This document shows, one piece after another, positions 18,077 through 24,722 of a stretch of 39,938 nt of DNA. The notes below the pieces were generated by a model that saw only the letters and a list, made by a program, of their open reading frames with translations, searched no databases and was not told the origin of the DNA. The first letter of the stretch is position 1; every line of letters begins with the position of its first letter. The translations under genes and the position numbers were made by a program. Source of the DNA: Dickeya zeae NCPPB 2538 (lineage in GTDB: Bacteria; Pseudomonadota; Gammaproteobacteria; Enterobacterales; Enterobacteriaceae); the NCBI RefSeq assembly GCF_000406165.1, contig NZ_CM001977.1, positions 248,365-288,302 on the forward strand. The letters are read 5' to 3'.

Positions 18077-18274
18077 GGGCCGTCACAGGTGACGTTAAAA
18101 AACGCTTTCAGCGTTTTGTGATTCGTTCCACCTGATGGTGGAACTCACCCTACGGGCCGTCGCAGGCGACGTTAAAAAACGCTTTCAGCGTTTTGTGACT
18201 CGTTCCACCTGACGGCGGAACTCACCCTACGGGCCGTCACAGGTGACGTTAAAAAACGCTTTCAGCGTTTTTTT
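18077..18274. repeat. 77-bp tandem stem-loop repeat, two full copies and one partial
   Basis: Unit 1 is 18077-18153, unit 2 is 18154-18230 and a 44-bp partial third unit is 18231-18274; the period is exactly 77. Each full unit holds three inverted repeats. The first is CGTCAC-AG-GTGACG, the second is AAAACGC-TTTCA-GCGTTTT, and the third is GTTCCACC-TGAT-GGTGGAAC. In unit 2 the first palindrome becomes CGTCGC-AG-GCGACG, so both arms changed together. The third unit ends in GCGTTTTTTT and so can act as an intrinsic terminator. I do not recognise it as a named repeat family with certainty. Confidence 0.9.
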
Positions 18275-18338
18275 GGATGCGGGGAAAAGACATAATTGCG
18301 TTATAACATCAGCATGGCAGTTTCATAAGGAATGTCCG

Positions 18339-19436
18339 ATGCGATTTAACACAGCGCTTTCAGGCATCATTCTGGTTTTGTTGTCCGGCAGTGCATTTAG
18401 CGCAGGAGAGATGCCTTCCGGTTATCCGACTCCGGTGCAGAAGGTATTCCGGCACTGGCAGATAACGTGCAACAACCTGAATGATTGCGATATCAGGAAT
18501 AATGACCCGTATCTGCGTGTAACGCTAAAGCGTGAAGCTGGCGCTCAGGGCAAAATCTCATTGGACTTCGATCTGGCTGATAAACGTCAGGCGCTGTATC
18601 TCGATGGTACCCGTTTCCCGTTGACGCAGCCTGCCTGGCAGACTGATGAGGAAGAGGGTGCGTACTATGTTCATACTGATCAACTGGATGTGGTTCAGCA
18701 GTTCATACTGGCAGCTAAAAACGCTAAACGGTTGTCATTGTCTGAACGTGGCGGCAGTCAGAGTAATAATCAGGAAGAGTCTATCTCGCTTAATGGCCTG
18801 AATGCAGCGTTATTACTGGCTGATGAACGACAAGGGCGTTTGAATAATCGCAGTGCATTATTACAGGTCGGTACTGGTGATGTGTCGCTGGTTCCCCCGA
18901 TACCGGTGGGGCAGGAAATTAGCCCCGCCTATACCCAGCCTCCGCCACTGGCTAATGCCAAAGTATTGATAAATGGTGTCATTAACGCCAAAAAGACGCT
19001 ACTGGAAGAGGAAGACTGTGGGCTCAGTAAAGAGGCCCGTCAGCTCAGTGAGGCGGAACCTCTGACTAACGAACTGGCGCTGGTGATGCTCAATTGTGGT
19101 ATGGGGGCCTATCAGTCCTCCAGCATGCTGTTTGTTACGCCACGCAATAACCCGCAAGCGGCGCAGTTGCTGGAATTGCCCCGACCTATTCGCACGGTGG
19201 AAAGCCGGGAAGAAAAAATCCGCTGGTTTACCGAAGTGGACTACGACCCGGAAAGCGGTATGTTGTATCACTCCGCGAAAGGACGGGGTATTGCCGACTG
19301 CGGTGAAAGCGCGCAGTGGGTGTTTGACGGTAAGACTTTCCAGCTTGTGGCTTACAACTATCAGCCTGAATGTAACGGTGGGCAGCCGGGAGACTGGCCG
19401 TCCGTGTGGGCGATGCCGGGCTACCCAACCGAGTAG
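18339..19436 (+). CDS. Exported DUF1176 family protein
   Basis: This 365-aa protein begins MRFNTALSGIILVLLSGSAFSA, a standard Sec signal peptide with probable cleavage after residue 22, so the mature protein should be periplasmic. The ATG at 18339 is preceded by AAGGA; an in-frame start at 18243 lies within the repeat array and would bury the signal. The mature region resembles DUF1176 proteins of Gammaproteobacteria: VQKVFRHWQITCNNLNDCDIR near the start, an ALLLADERQGR segment, and a C-terminal GRGIADCGESAQWVFDGKTFQL with paired cysteines (also CNNLNDC and EEDCGLS). The function of this family is unknown to me. It stands alone between rpoC and the DUF1127 genes. Confidence 0.8.
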   Translation: MRFNTALSGIILVLLSGSAFSAGEMPSGYPTPVQKVFRHWQITCNNLNDCDIRNNDPYLRVTLKREAGAQGKISLDFDLADKRQALYLDGTRFPLTQPAWQTDEEEGAYYVHTDQLDVVQQFILAAKNAKRLSLSERGGSQSNNQEESISLNGLNAALLLADERQGRLNNRSALLQVGTGDVSLVPPIPVGQEISPAYTQPPPLANAKVLINGVINAKKTLLEEEDCGLSKEARQLSEAEPLTNELALVMLNCGMGAYQSSSMLFVTPRNNPQAAQLLELPRPIRTVESREEKIRWFTEVDYDPESGMLYHSAKGRGIADCGESAQWVFDGKTFQLVAYNYQPECNGGQPGDWPSVWAMPGYPTE

Positions 19437-19454
19437 CCCGACACGATGTTGACA

Positions 19455-19485
19455 GCCAGCGTGGTTTCCTCTCCCCCACGCTGGC
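19455..19485 (+). terminator. Candidate terminator-like hairpin after the DUF1176 gene
   Basis: A perfect 10-bp stem GCCAGCGTGG (19455-19464) / CCACGCTGGC (19476-19485) with an 11-nt C/T-rich loop lies 19 bases after the stop. No U-tract follows on either strand, so it may protect a 3' end or support Rho-dependent ending rather than terminate by itself. The rest of 19437-19704 holds no gene I can support. Confidence 0.45.
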
Positions 19486-19704
19486 CTGGCGGCGGCGGAA
19501 CCGATGGTTGGCTCCGGTTCCGGCTGTATCAGCCCGTGCACTGTAGCAACCATCCGTCTGGCCTGGCGACGGGCTGTCTGGTGATGTGCGCGGTAGTACG
19601 CAGGCTATCGTTCTCTCTTTGTATCCATTACCTTTTTCTGCGCGTTGTCTCGCATCCATCGGCCTTATTGCTGCGTTGCTCGATTCACTATCGTTTATTG
19701 ATGG

Positions 19705-19884
19705 CTACCATAAATTGTCCACATCCCGGCGTGTTAACCCGATGTCTTCCAGTTGATTGTTATCTAACTGGCGCAGTGCTTTTCTTGCTCGTCGCCGCTG
19801 CCGCCAGGCGCGCCAGCGCTGGCGTGTGCGGTGAAGAAAAATATGCAGGCTGAGGCGGGTATGTGGACGGCGTGGTTGTGCCAT
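19705..19884 (-). CDS. Small DUF1127 (YjiS-like) protein, 59 aa
   Basis: A 59-aa Arg-rich protein on the minus strand starting at ATG 19884, with GGAG about 9 bases upstream. Its C-terminal half, KALRQLDNNQLEDIGLTRRD followed by VDNLW, is a clear DUF1127 motif (L-x(2)-L-x(4)-L-x-DIGLTRxD). The N-terminal half is strongly basic (RTRQRWRAWRQRRRARK). DUF1127 proteins are short, often come in several copies, and some are reported to bind RNA or affect phosphate and RNA metabolism in alphaproteobacteria; no role can be assigned here. In E. coli the DUF1127 gene yjiS neighbours the MocR-type gene yjiR, and the same pairing is seen here. Confidence 0.85.
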   Translation of the reverse strand: MAQPRRPHTRLSLHIFLHRTRQRWRAWRQRRRARKALRQLDNNQLEDIGLTRRDVDNLW

Positions 19885-19940
19885 AGTGCAATCTCCGGTG
19901 AAACAGTGTCGGAAATCAGTGTGCCGTCGGCGAACTTTAG

Positions 19941-20070
19941 GATACAGATGCAGGAAATGACTATTCTGAAGATACAGAAGCGTGATTGCGTGATCTGAAT
20001 GACCCTTTTTATGGTGATCTGTACCTGTTCGTCTTTTCCACTTCGTGGTTTAAAGAAGACAGATACAGAT
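19941..20070. promoter_or_regulatory. Cluster of ATACAGAT-like repeats between the two DUF1127 genes
   Basis: Five copies of one word occur in 130 bases upstream of the 59-aa DUF1127 gene. GATACAGAT is at 19941-19949 and 20062-20070, and GATACAGAA at 19971-19979. In the other orientation, ATCTGAAT is at 19993-20000 and ATCTGTAC at 20017-20024. Similar words recur upstream of the second DUF1127 gene and the MocR gene. The likely reading is operator sites for the neighbouring MocR regulator. Confidence 0.55.
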
Positions 20071-20121
20071 AGTGAGTTTGGTGAAGAGAGTATTGGCTGT
20101 TTGACTCGCAGACTACTGGCG

Positions 20122-20280
20122 CTAGAGATGCCGAATATCCTGTCGTGTCAGGCCGATATCCCGCAGGCGACTATCATCCAGCGCATTGAGTATCTTGCGG
20201 GTTTGGTGTCGCTGGTACTGGCTTTGTATCAGGTGATTCAGGCGTTGCAATAGAGAGCGAGGCGTCAGATGCTGTGTCAT
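20122..20280 (-). CDS. Small DUF1127 (YjiS-like) protein, 52 aa
   Basis: A second, diverged DUF1127 gene: 52 aa from ATG 20280, with the ribosome binding site ACGGAG about 8 bases upstream. The C-terminal segment KILNALDDSRLRDIGLTRQD then IRHL carries the same DIGLTRxD signature as its neighbour. The N-terminal part (MTQHLTPRSLLQRLNHLIQS) is less basic. The two DUF1127 genes run in the same direction with 237 bases between them, so they are separate units or share a long spacer. This gene is divergent from the MocR gene at 20455. A minus-strand -10-like CATAAT at 20310-20315 could serve it. Confidence 0.85.
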   Translation of the reverse strand: MTQHLTPRSLLQRLNHLIQSQYQRHQTRKILNALDDSRLRDIGLTRQDIRHL

Positions 20281-20323
20281 GGTTGTTCTCCGTAAGCGAT
20301 GGGAACATCATTATGGCAAGTGC

Positions 20324-20416
20324 ATCTGTATGGTTTTATAGACAGAGCTCGGGTTTATTTTTAATACAGATGGCGTCAAAGACGATCTGAATGGCGGTTT
20401 TGATGATTGTCTGTAT
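20324..20416. promoter_or_regulatory. ATACAGAT-like repeats in the DUF1127/MocR divergent promoter region
   Basis: Four copies lie in the 174-base divergent spacer: ATCTGTAT (20324-20331), its complement ATACAGAT (20364-20371), ATCTGAAT (20385-20392) and GTCTGTAT (20409-20416). The last two are followed by ATGG or GG, so the similarity extends beyond the core. Regulators of the MocR class bind repeated words in the spacer next to their own gene, which fits this arrangement. Binding itself is inferred. Confidence 0.6.
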
Positions 20417-20454
20417 GGCGATGGTGGGTACGGTATGAATAAGGGGAACGGGTG

Positions 20455-21891
20455 ATGACGCGATATCAACTTTTGGCGACGTTACTGACACAGCGCATTG
20501 AACAAGGGCTGTATCAGAGTGGCGAGCGCTTGCCATCCGTTCGGGCGCTAAGCCAGGAGCATGGTGTCAGCATCAGTACCGTACAGCAGGCTTATTATCT
20601 GCTGGAGCAGCAGCAGTTAATTGTGCCGTTGCCCCGCTCGGGCTATTTCGTTCGCTCTGGTAAAACCCAGCCACCGATACCGGCGATGAGTAAACCGGTA
20701 CAGCGCCCGGTTGAGGTGAAAAAATGGGGCGCGGTGCTGGAACTGGTTAACGCCAGGCTGGACCCGGAGACAATCTCTTTAGGCAGTAGCGTACCCGATC
20801 TTACCCAGAGCACACTCAAACCGTTGTGGAAGCAGTTGCAACGTATCGGCCAGAAACAGCTGGTCTCCGCCTTTACCTACGATAATCTGGCAGGGGTACC
20901 GGTGTTGCGGGAGCAAATCGCCCGGTTAATGGTTGATAGTGGTTGTCAGCTATCGGCTGACGATATTGTGGTGACCACAGGATGTACTGAGGCGCTAGCG
21001 GTGGCGGTGAGGGCATTGGCGCATCCGGGCGATATCATCGCTGTGGAATCACCGGTGTTTCACGGCATTTTGCAGATCTTGTGCGGGTTGGATATCAAGG
21101 TGATTGAGATCCCAACCGATTTCACGTCCGGTATCAATCTGGAAGCGCTGGAGCTGGCGCTGGACCAGTGGCCCATCAAGGCGGTGATCACTGTACCGCA
21201 TTGCAACAATCCACTGGGATTCATCATGCCGTTACAACGCAAACGCGCGTTGCTGACACTGGCGCAGCGTTACGATATCGCCATTATCGAGGATGATGTG
21301 TATGGCGAATTGGCTTACGAATACCCACGTCCGGCAACGCTGAAGTCGATGGATACTGAGGGGCGGGTATTGCTGTGCAGCTCGTTCTCCAAGACGCTGG
21401 CTCCGGGTTTGCGTGTGGGGTGGTTGGCGCCGGGGCGCTATCTCGACCGGGCTTTGCATATGAAATACACCAGCACCGGCTCTTCTGCGGTTTGTACACA
21501 ACTGGCGGTAGCGGAGTTTATCCGGCAGGGGCATTATCAGCCGCATATAAGGCGTATGCGTGGTATTTACCAGCGTAATCTGGAGCGGTTTACCTGCTGG
21601 GTGCGTCGCTATTTTCCCGATACCATTTGCGTCAGTCGGCCACAGGGCGGCTTCGTTTTATGGGTGGAAATGCCCGAGTCCTTTGATGGCGTACAGCTTA
21701 GTCAGACACTGCGCAAAGATAAGATCCATGTAGCTGGTGGTGCGTTGTTTTCCGCATCCGGCAAATACCGTCATGGCTTACGTTTGAGCTTCGCGATGCC
21801 GATGACGCCCCACATAGAGCAGACGATAGCGACGATCGGGGCCGCGGTCGAACAGACGCTGGTCAAGAGAGAAGGCGAGGCGGCGGTCTAG
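20455..21891 (+). CDS. MocR-family regulator: GntR winged helix fused to aminotransferase-like domain (YjiR-like)
   Basis: A 478-aa protein with a GntR-type winged helix at about residues 1-68 (SGERLPSVRALSQEHGVSIS, then TVQQAYYLLEQQQL). A fold-type I aminotransferase-like domain spans about 95-470. The PLP lysine is visible as Lys313 in CSSFSKTLAPGLRVGW, with the cofactor-binding HCNNPLGF and EDDVYGELAYE. Family members use PLP or an adduct as effector rather than catalysing a reaction. Sequence and length recall E. coli YjiR. ATG 20455 is preferred over GTG 20452 because AAGGGG lies 8 bases before it and MTRYQ is the family start. It is divergent from the two DUF1127 genes, its probable targets. 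Confidence 0.9.
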   Translation: MTRYQLLATLLTQRIEQGLYQSGERLPSVRALSQEHGVSISTVQQAYYLLEQQQLIVPLPRSGYFVRSGKTQPPIPAMSKPVQRPVEVKKWGAVLELVNARLDPETISLGSSVPDLTQSTLKPLWKQLQRIGQKQLVSAFTYDNLAGVPVLREQIARLMVDSGCQLSADDIVVTTGCTEALAVAVRALAHPGDIIAVESPVFHGILQILCGLDIKVIEIPTDFTSGINLEALELALDQWPIKAVITVPHCNNPLGFIMPLQRKRALLTLAQRYDIAIIEDDVYGELAYEYPRPATLKSMDTEGRVLLCSSFSKTLAPGLRVGWLAPGRYLDRALHMKYTSTGSSAVCTQLAVAEFIRQGHYQPHIRRMRGIYQRNLERFTCWVRRYFPDTICVSRPQGGFVLWVEMPESFDGVQLSQTLRKDKIHVAGGALFSASGKYRHGLRLSFAMPMTPHIEQTIATIGAAVEQTLVKREGEAAV

Positions 21892-21902
21892 CGGGCTGTG
21901 AT

Positions 21903-22670
21903 TCAAATGCCGCTAAACCAGTTATACCCCTGATCTTCCCAGTAGCCGCCGGGGTTAGTATCGCTGACGAACAGTGCGGCGATGTGTTTAGCGTTTTTGA
22001 AGCCCAATTTAGTGGGAACGCGTAAACGTAGTGGGTAGCCGTAATCTGGCGGTAGCGTCTGATCGCCGAATTCCAGTGCCAGAATGGTTTGCGGATGCAG
22101 GGCGGTGGCCATATCGATGCTGGAATAGTAGCGGTCAGCGCATTTAAAACCGACGTAACGGGCGTTCAGGTCAGCCCCGATATGTTGCAGAAACAGACGC
22201 AGTGGGATGCCACGCCACTGGCCGATGGCGCTCCAGCCTTCAATACAGATAAGTCGCGTAATTTGCGTTTCCTGCGGTAGCTGGCGCAATTGTTCCAGCG
22301 TCCAGACCCCTTTTTTTTCGACCTTACCGCTGACTTCAAGACGATAGCTGTCCAGATCGATATCCGGCACGTTGTATTCCGGGTAGAACGCGTTGAAGGG
22401 AAACGGCTGGGTGACCTGATCGGGTCGGTAGCTGGGAGCCAGACGCTGCCCACTGAATAACCAGGCTTGAACCCGATCGTTCCAGCGCGACATCGCCCAC
22501 AAGACTTTATCGATGTTGTCGCCATCTTGCATATTACAGCCAGTCAGCATCGCTACTGCGCCGAGCGTCAGCCCGGAGCGCAGCATCAGGCGGCGTTCGA
22601 GATTCACCAACTGCTTTTTCTGGCTCGGCTCCAGCATCAGCGTAGCGCGGCGCTGTGGTTTGTCACTCAT
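21903..22670 (-). CDS. Molybdopterin-dependent oxidoreductase, sulfite-oxidase fold, Tat-exported
   Basis: This 255-aa protein has a long basic N-terminus with a twin-arginine-like signal (ERRLMLRSGLTLGAVAMLTG, Arg26-Arg27). The signal ends in a lipobox-like LTGC with Cys45, so a membrane-anchored periplasmic location is possible. The core shows the sulfite-oxidase-type molybdopterin fold: TRLICIEGWSAIGQWRGIPL with Cys142 as expected molybdenum ligand, YPLRLRVPTKLGFKNAKHI, and a terminal GYWEDQGYNWF. Substrate cannot be told from sequence. It lacks the length of MsrP (YedY), so I do not call it MsrP. It overlaps the upstream cytochrome gene by 8 nt, and the cytochrome is the obvious electron partner. 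Confidence 0.85.
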   Translation of the reverse strand: MSDKPQRRATLMLEPSQKKQLVNLERRLMLRSGLTLGAVAMLTGCNMQDGDNIDKVLWAMSRWNDRVQAWLFSGQRLAPSYRPDQVTQPFPFNAFYPEYNVPDIDLDSYRLEVSGKVEKKGVWTLEQLRQLPQETQITRLICIEGWSAIGQWRGIPLRLFLQHIGADLNARYVGFKCADRYYSSIDMATALHPQTILALEFGDQTLPPDYGYPLRLRVPTKLGFKNAKHIAALFVSDTNPGGYWEDQGYNWFSGI

Positions 22671-23265
22671 GTTTGCCTCCGGTCAGCATTGCCCACAGGG
22701 TTCGCGGTACGATAAGTACCATCAGGACGTGGATGACCACGAACAGCGCGATGCCACTCATCGCCAGAAAGTGGACATAACGGGCGGTGGCGAAACCGCC
22801 TAACAGATTAGTAAGCCAGGACAACTGAACCGGCTTCCAGATTGCCAGCCCGGACAGCATCAGCAGCACGCCGAGTGCGATGACGCCGAAATACATGAGT
22901 TTCTGGATGGCGTTGTACTGGTGGGACGTATGGCGTAAGCGTAGGGTGAGCGTCTGGTGAATGTCATGCCAGAGCGCTCTGAGACTGAGCGGCAACCAGC
23001 GCTGCCGCCAGTGGCCGCTGGCAAGACTCCACACCACATACAATAAGCCATTACCCGCCCACAGCCACATGACCGCCAGATGCCAGCCAATCGCGCCGCC
23101 GAGCCAGCCGCCCAATGTCATGGTGGCCGGGAAATGAAAGTTGAATAACGGCGAGGCGTTATAAATTTCCCAGCCGCTCATAAACATACCTGTCATAGCC
23201 AGCAGATTGATCCAGTGGGCAAGCCTGACGGGCCAGGCGTGTATCGGGCGGCGGGATGGCGACAT
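22663..23265 (-). CDS. Membrane cytochrome b (b561 / Ni-Fe hydrogenase cytochrome type)
   Basis: A 200-aa integral membrane protein with four predicted helices at about residues 14-34, 52-82, 124-144 and 162-188. Histidines placed within or beside helices (His17, His62, His165, His179) can ligate two b hemes. The N-terminal PVRLAHWINLLAMTGMFMSGW is typical of cytochrome b561-like quinol oxidising subunits. Its stop overlaps the start of the molybdoenzyme gene, so the pair should act as quinone-linked electron transfer between membrane and periplasmic enzyme, as MsrQ does with MsrP. The family differs from MsrQ in sequence as far as I can see. Confidence 0.87.
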   Translation of the reverse strand: MSPSRRPIHAWPVRLAHWINLLAMTGMFMSGWEIYNASPLFNFHFPATMTLGGWLGGAIGWHLAVMWLWAGNGLLYVVWSLASGHWRQRWLPLSLRALWHDIHQTLTLRLRHTSHQYNAIQKLMYFGVIALGVLLMLSGLAIWKPVQLSWLTNLLGGFATARYVHFLAMSGIALFVVIHVLMVLIVPRTLWAMLTGGKHE

Positions 23266-23277
23266 GGCGGACTCCGG

Positions 23278-23901
23278 TTACATGGGGGGGACGGTGCCGT
23301 CTTTACCAGCGGAAACCGCTACGGCAATGCGCTTGCCCTGATCGTCAAGCCGTGAGAACAGCACGATGTGGGCGCCAGGTTTCAGCAGACTACGATCGCC
23401 GGGCGCGATGCTGACGATAGGTACGTCATCCGGTACCACCACGGTTTTCTGCCCGCCGTTATAGGTCACGGTCAGTGTTCGGCCATTGCTGTTAACTAAC
23501 TTGCCGACAGTGCCGTTGGTCATGGTGCCACTTTTCCCGTCAGCGGATTCCCACGGGCGGAAACCTTCACCGGTACCACGCAGGCTGGCATCGAAGACAT
23601 GCACTTCCAGTGCTTTGAGTGTGCCATCAGGCTGAGGGATGGCCGCGGTGCCGATAAAACTATCGGGTTTGATATCACCCGGTTCGGCTTTGCTGATACT
23701 CATCACGCGGGTGTCAGCAGTCAATGTGGCATCGACTTTCTGCCCTTTGCGGTCAGTGAGTTGCAACTGTGTGTCCGATACCGCCGTAATGGTGCCACGG
23801 ATGGGTGATGGTGGTTTGGCTGGCGCGTCGGCGGCGCTGACCACGTGGCTACAAAGCAGTAAAGAAGAAAGCAACAGCCCGGCAAAACGATGTGTTGTCA
23901 T
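23278..23901 (-). CDS. Exported DUF5666-like protein
   Basis: This 207-aa protein has a clear Sec signal peptide (MTTHRFAGLLLSSLLLCSHV, then VSA, cleavage near residue 23). The mature part is made of two or more small beta repeats: IRGTITAVSDTQLQLTDRKG, then later GTVGKLVNSNGRTLTVTYNG followed by KTVVVPDDVPIVSI. These OB-like repeats are typical of DUF5666 domains. No catalytic residues are apparent. It is the first gene of the operon with the cytochrome b and molybdoenzyme (12-nt gap), so it probably supports the same periplasmic redox function, but its role is unknown. Confidence 0.75.
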   Translation of the reverse strand: MTTHRFAGLLLSSLLLCSHVVSAADAPAKPPSPIRGTITAVSDTQLQLTDRKGQKVDATLTADTRVMSISKAEPGDIKPDSFIGTAAIPQPDGTLKALEVHVFDASLRGTGEGFRPWESADGKSGTMTNGTVGKLVNSNGRTLTVTYNGGQKTVVVPDDVPIVSIAPGDRSLLKPGAHIVLFSRLDDQGKRIAVAVSAGKDGTVPPM

Positions 23902-23952
23902 GATGGATTTCCCCTGAGTTGGCGTGTGTCCATCATGGTGAGGCGTTCCGGT

Positions 23953-23989
23953 CGTCAGGATGACGATTTGATGACATTAATGTCATCAA
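23953..23989. promoter_or_regulatory. Palindromic operator between the redox operon and the two-component genes
   Basis: A perfect 22-bp palindrome lies at 23968-23989, with arms TTGATGACAT and ATGTCATCAA around a central TA. A shorter inverted repeat CGTCA-GGA-TGACG sits at 23953-23965. Both contain TGACA/TGTCA-like half-sites resembling the boxes of CusR/HprR-type regulators (known consensus TGACAANNTTGTCA). It lies between divergent starts at 23901 and 24051, so one site can serve both. The regulator encoded at 24051 is the likely binder. Confidence 0.75.
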
Positions 23990-24050
23990 GTCAGGGGGCT
24001 GGAGTTGCTATGATAACGCCCGGTTCCATCCGAAGGCGGGAGTAGAGGCA

Positions 24051-24722
24051 ATGCGTATTCTGGTGGTTGAAGACGATGGCAGTACCGGCGATTACCTGAA
24101 AAAAGGACTCACCGAAGCAGGTTATGCCGTTGATCTGGCACGTAACGGTACCGACGGGTTATTTAATGCGCTTGAGCACAGTTATGACGCCATCATTCTG
24201 GATGTGATGTTGCCGGGGCTTAACGGTTGGCAAATTATTGAGATGCTGCGTAAAAAAAGCGATGTACCGGTGCTGTTTCTGACGGCGCGCGACCAGTTAC
24301 ACGACCGTATTCACGGGCTGGAACTGGGGGCCGACGACTACCTGATCAAACCGTTTTCGTTTACCGAGCTGGTGTTGCGTATTCGCACGTTGCTGCGCCG
24401 GGGTGTGGTACGTGAAGCTGATCACTACGCTGTGGCGGACTTACGCCTCGACGTATTGCGGCGTAAGGCTACCCGGCAAGAGGTGGTGATCCCGCTCACT
24501 AATAAAGAGTTTATGCTGCTGCATCTGCTGGTGCGGCGCGAAGGTGAGGTGTTATCGCGTACCTTGATTGCTTCGCAGGTGTGGGACATGAATTTTGATA
24601 GTGATACCAACGTGGTGGATGTGGCGGTGAAACGCTTGCGTGCCAAGATAGACAAACCGTTTGATATCAAACTCATCCACACGGTGCGCGGTATTGGCTA
24701 TGTCTGCGAGCCGCGTTCATGA
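24051..24722 (+). CDS. OmpR/PhoB-family response regulator (CusR/HprR-like)
   Basis: A 223-aa regulator. The receiver domain spans 1-115 with acidic residues Glu7, Asp8 and Asp9, phospho-acceptor Asp51 (IILDVMLPGLNGW), Thr77 and Lys98 (GADDYLIKPF). A winged-helix DNA-binding domain follows at about 125-220 (LTNKEFMLLHLLVRREGEVL, TNVVDVAVKRLRAKID, IHTVRGIGYVCE). It overlaps the kinase gene by 4 nt (ATGA). Closest relatives I can name are CusR and HprR (YedW). It is divergent from the molybdoenzyme operon, which it probably controls, as HprR controls msrPQ in E. coli. Confidence 0.93.
   Translation: MRILVVEDDGSTGDYLKKGLTEAGYAVDLARNGTDGLFNALEHSYDAIILDVMLPGLNGWQIIEMLRKKSDVPVLFLTARDQLHDRIHGLELGADDYLIKPFSFTELVLRIRTLLRRGVVREADHYAVADLRLDVLRRKATRQEVVIPLTNKEFMLLHLLVRREGEVLSRTLIASQVWDMNFDSDTNVVDVAVKRLRAKIDKPFDIKLIHTVRGIGYVCEPRS

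Noticed and set aside
18077..18274. CRISPR array
   Set aside because: The 77-bp units are contiguous with no unique spacers, and no cas genes are nearby.
18243..18338. Upstream in-frame start for the DUF1176 protein
   Set aside because: It lies in the tandem repeat and would place 32 residues before a perfect signal peptide. ATG 18339 has a good ribosome binding site.
19446..19853. 135-codon plus-strand frame between the DUF1176 and DUF1127 genes
   Set aside because: It runs antisense to the well-supported 59-aa DUF1127 gene, lacks a ribosome binding site and resembles nothing known.
19999..20253. 84-codon plus-strand frame between the regulators
   Set aside because: It is the complement of the second DUF1127 gene, whose motif and ribosome binding site are convincing on the minus strand.
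20336..20536. 66-codon minus-strand frame across the MocR start
   Set aside because: It covers the divergent promoter region and the regulator's winged helix. There is no ribosome binding site or domain.
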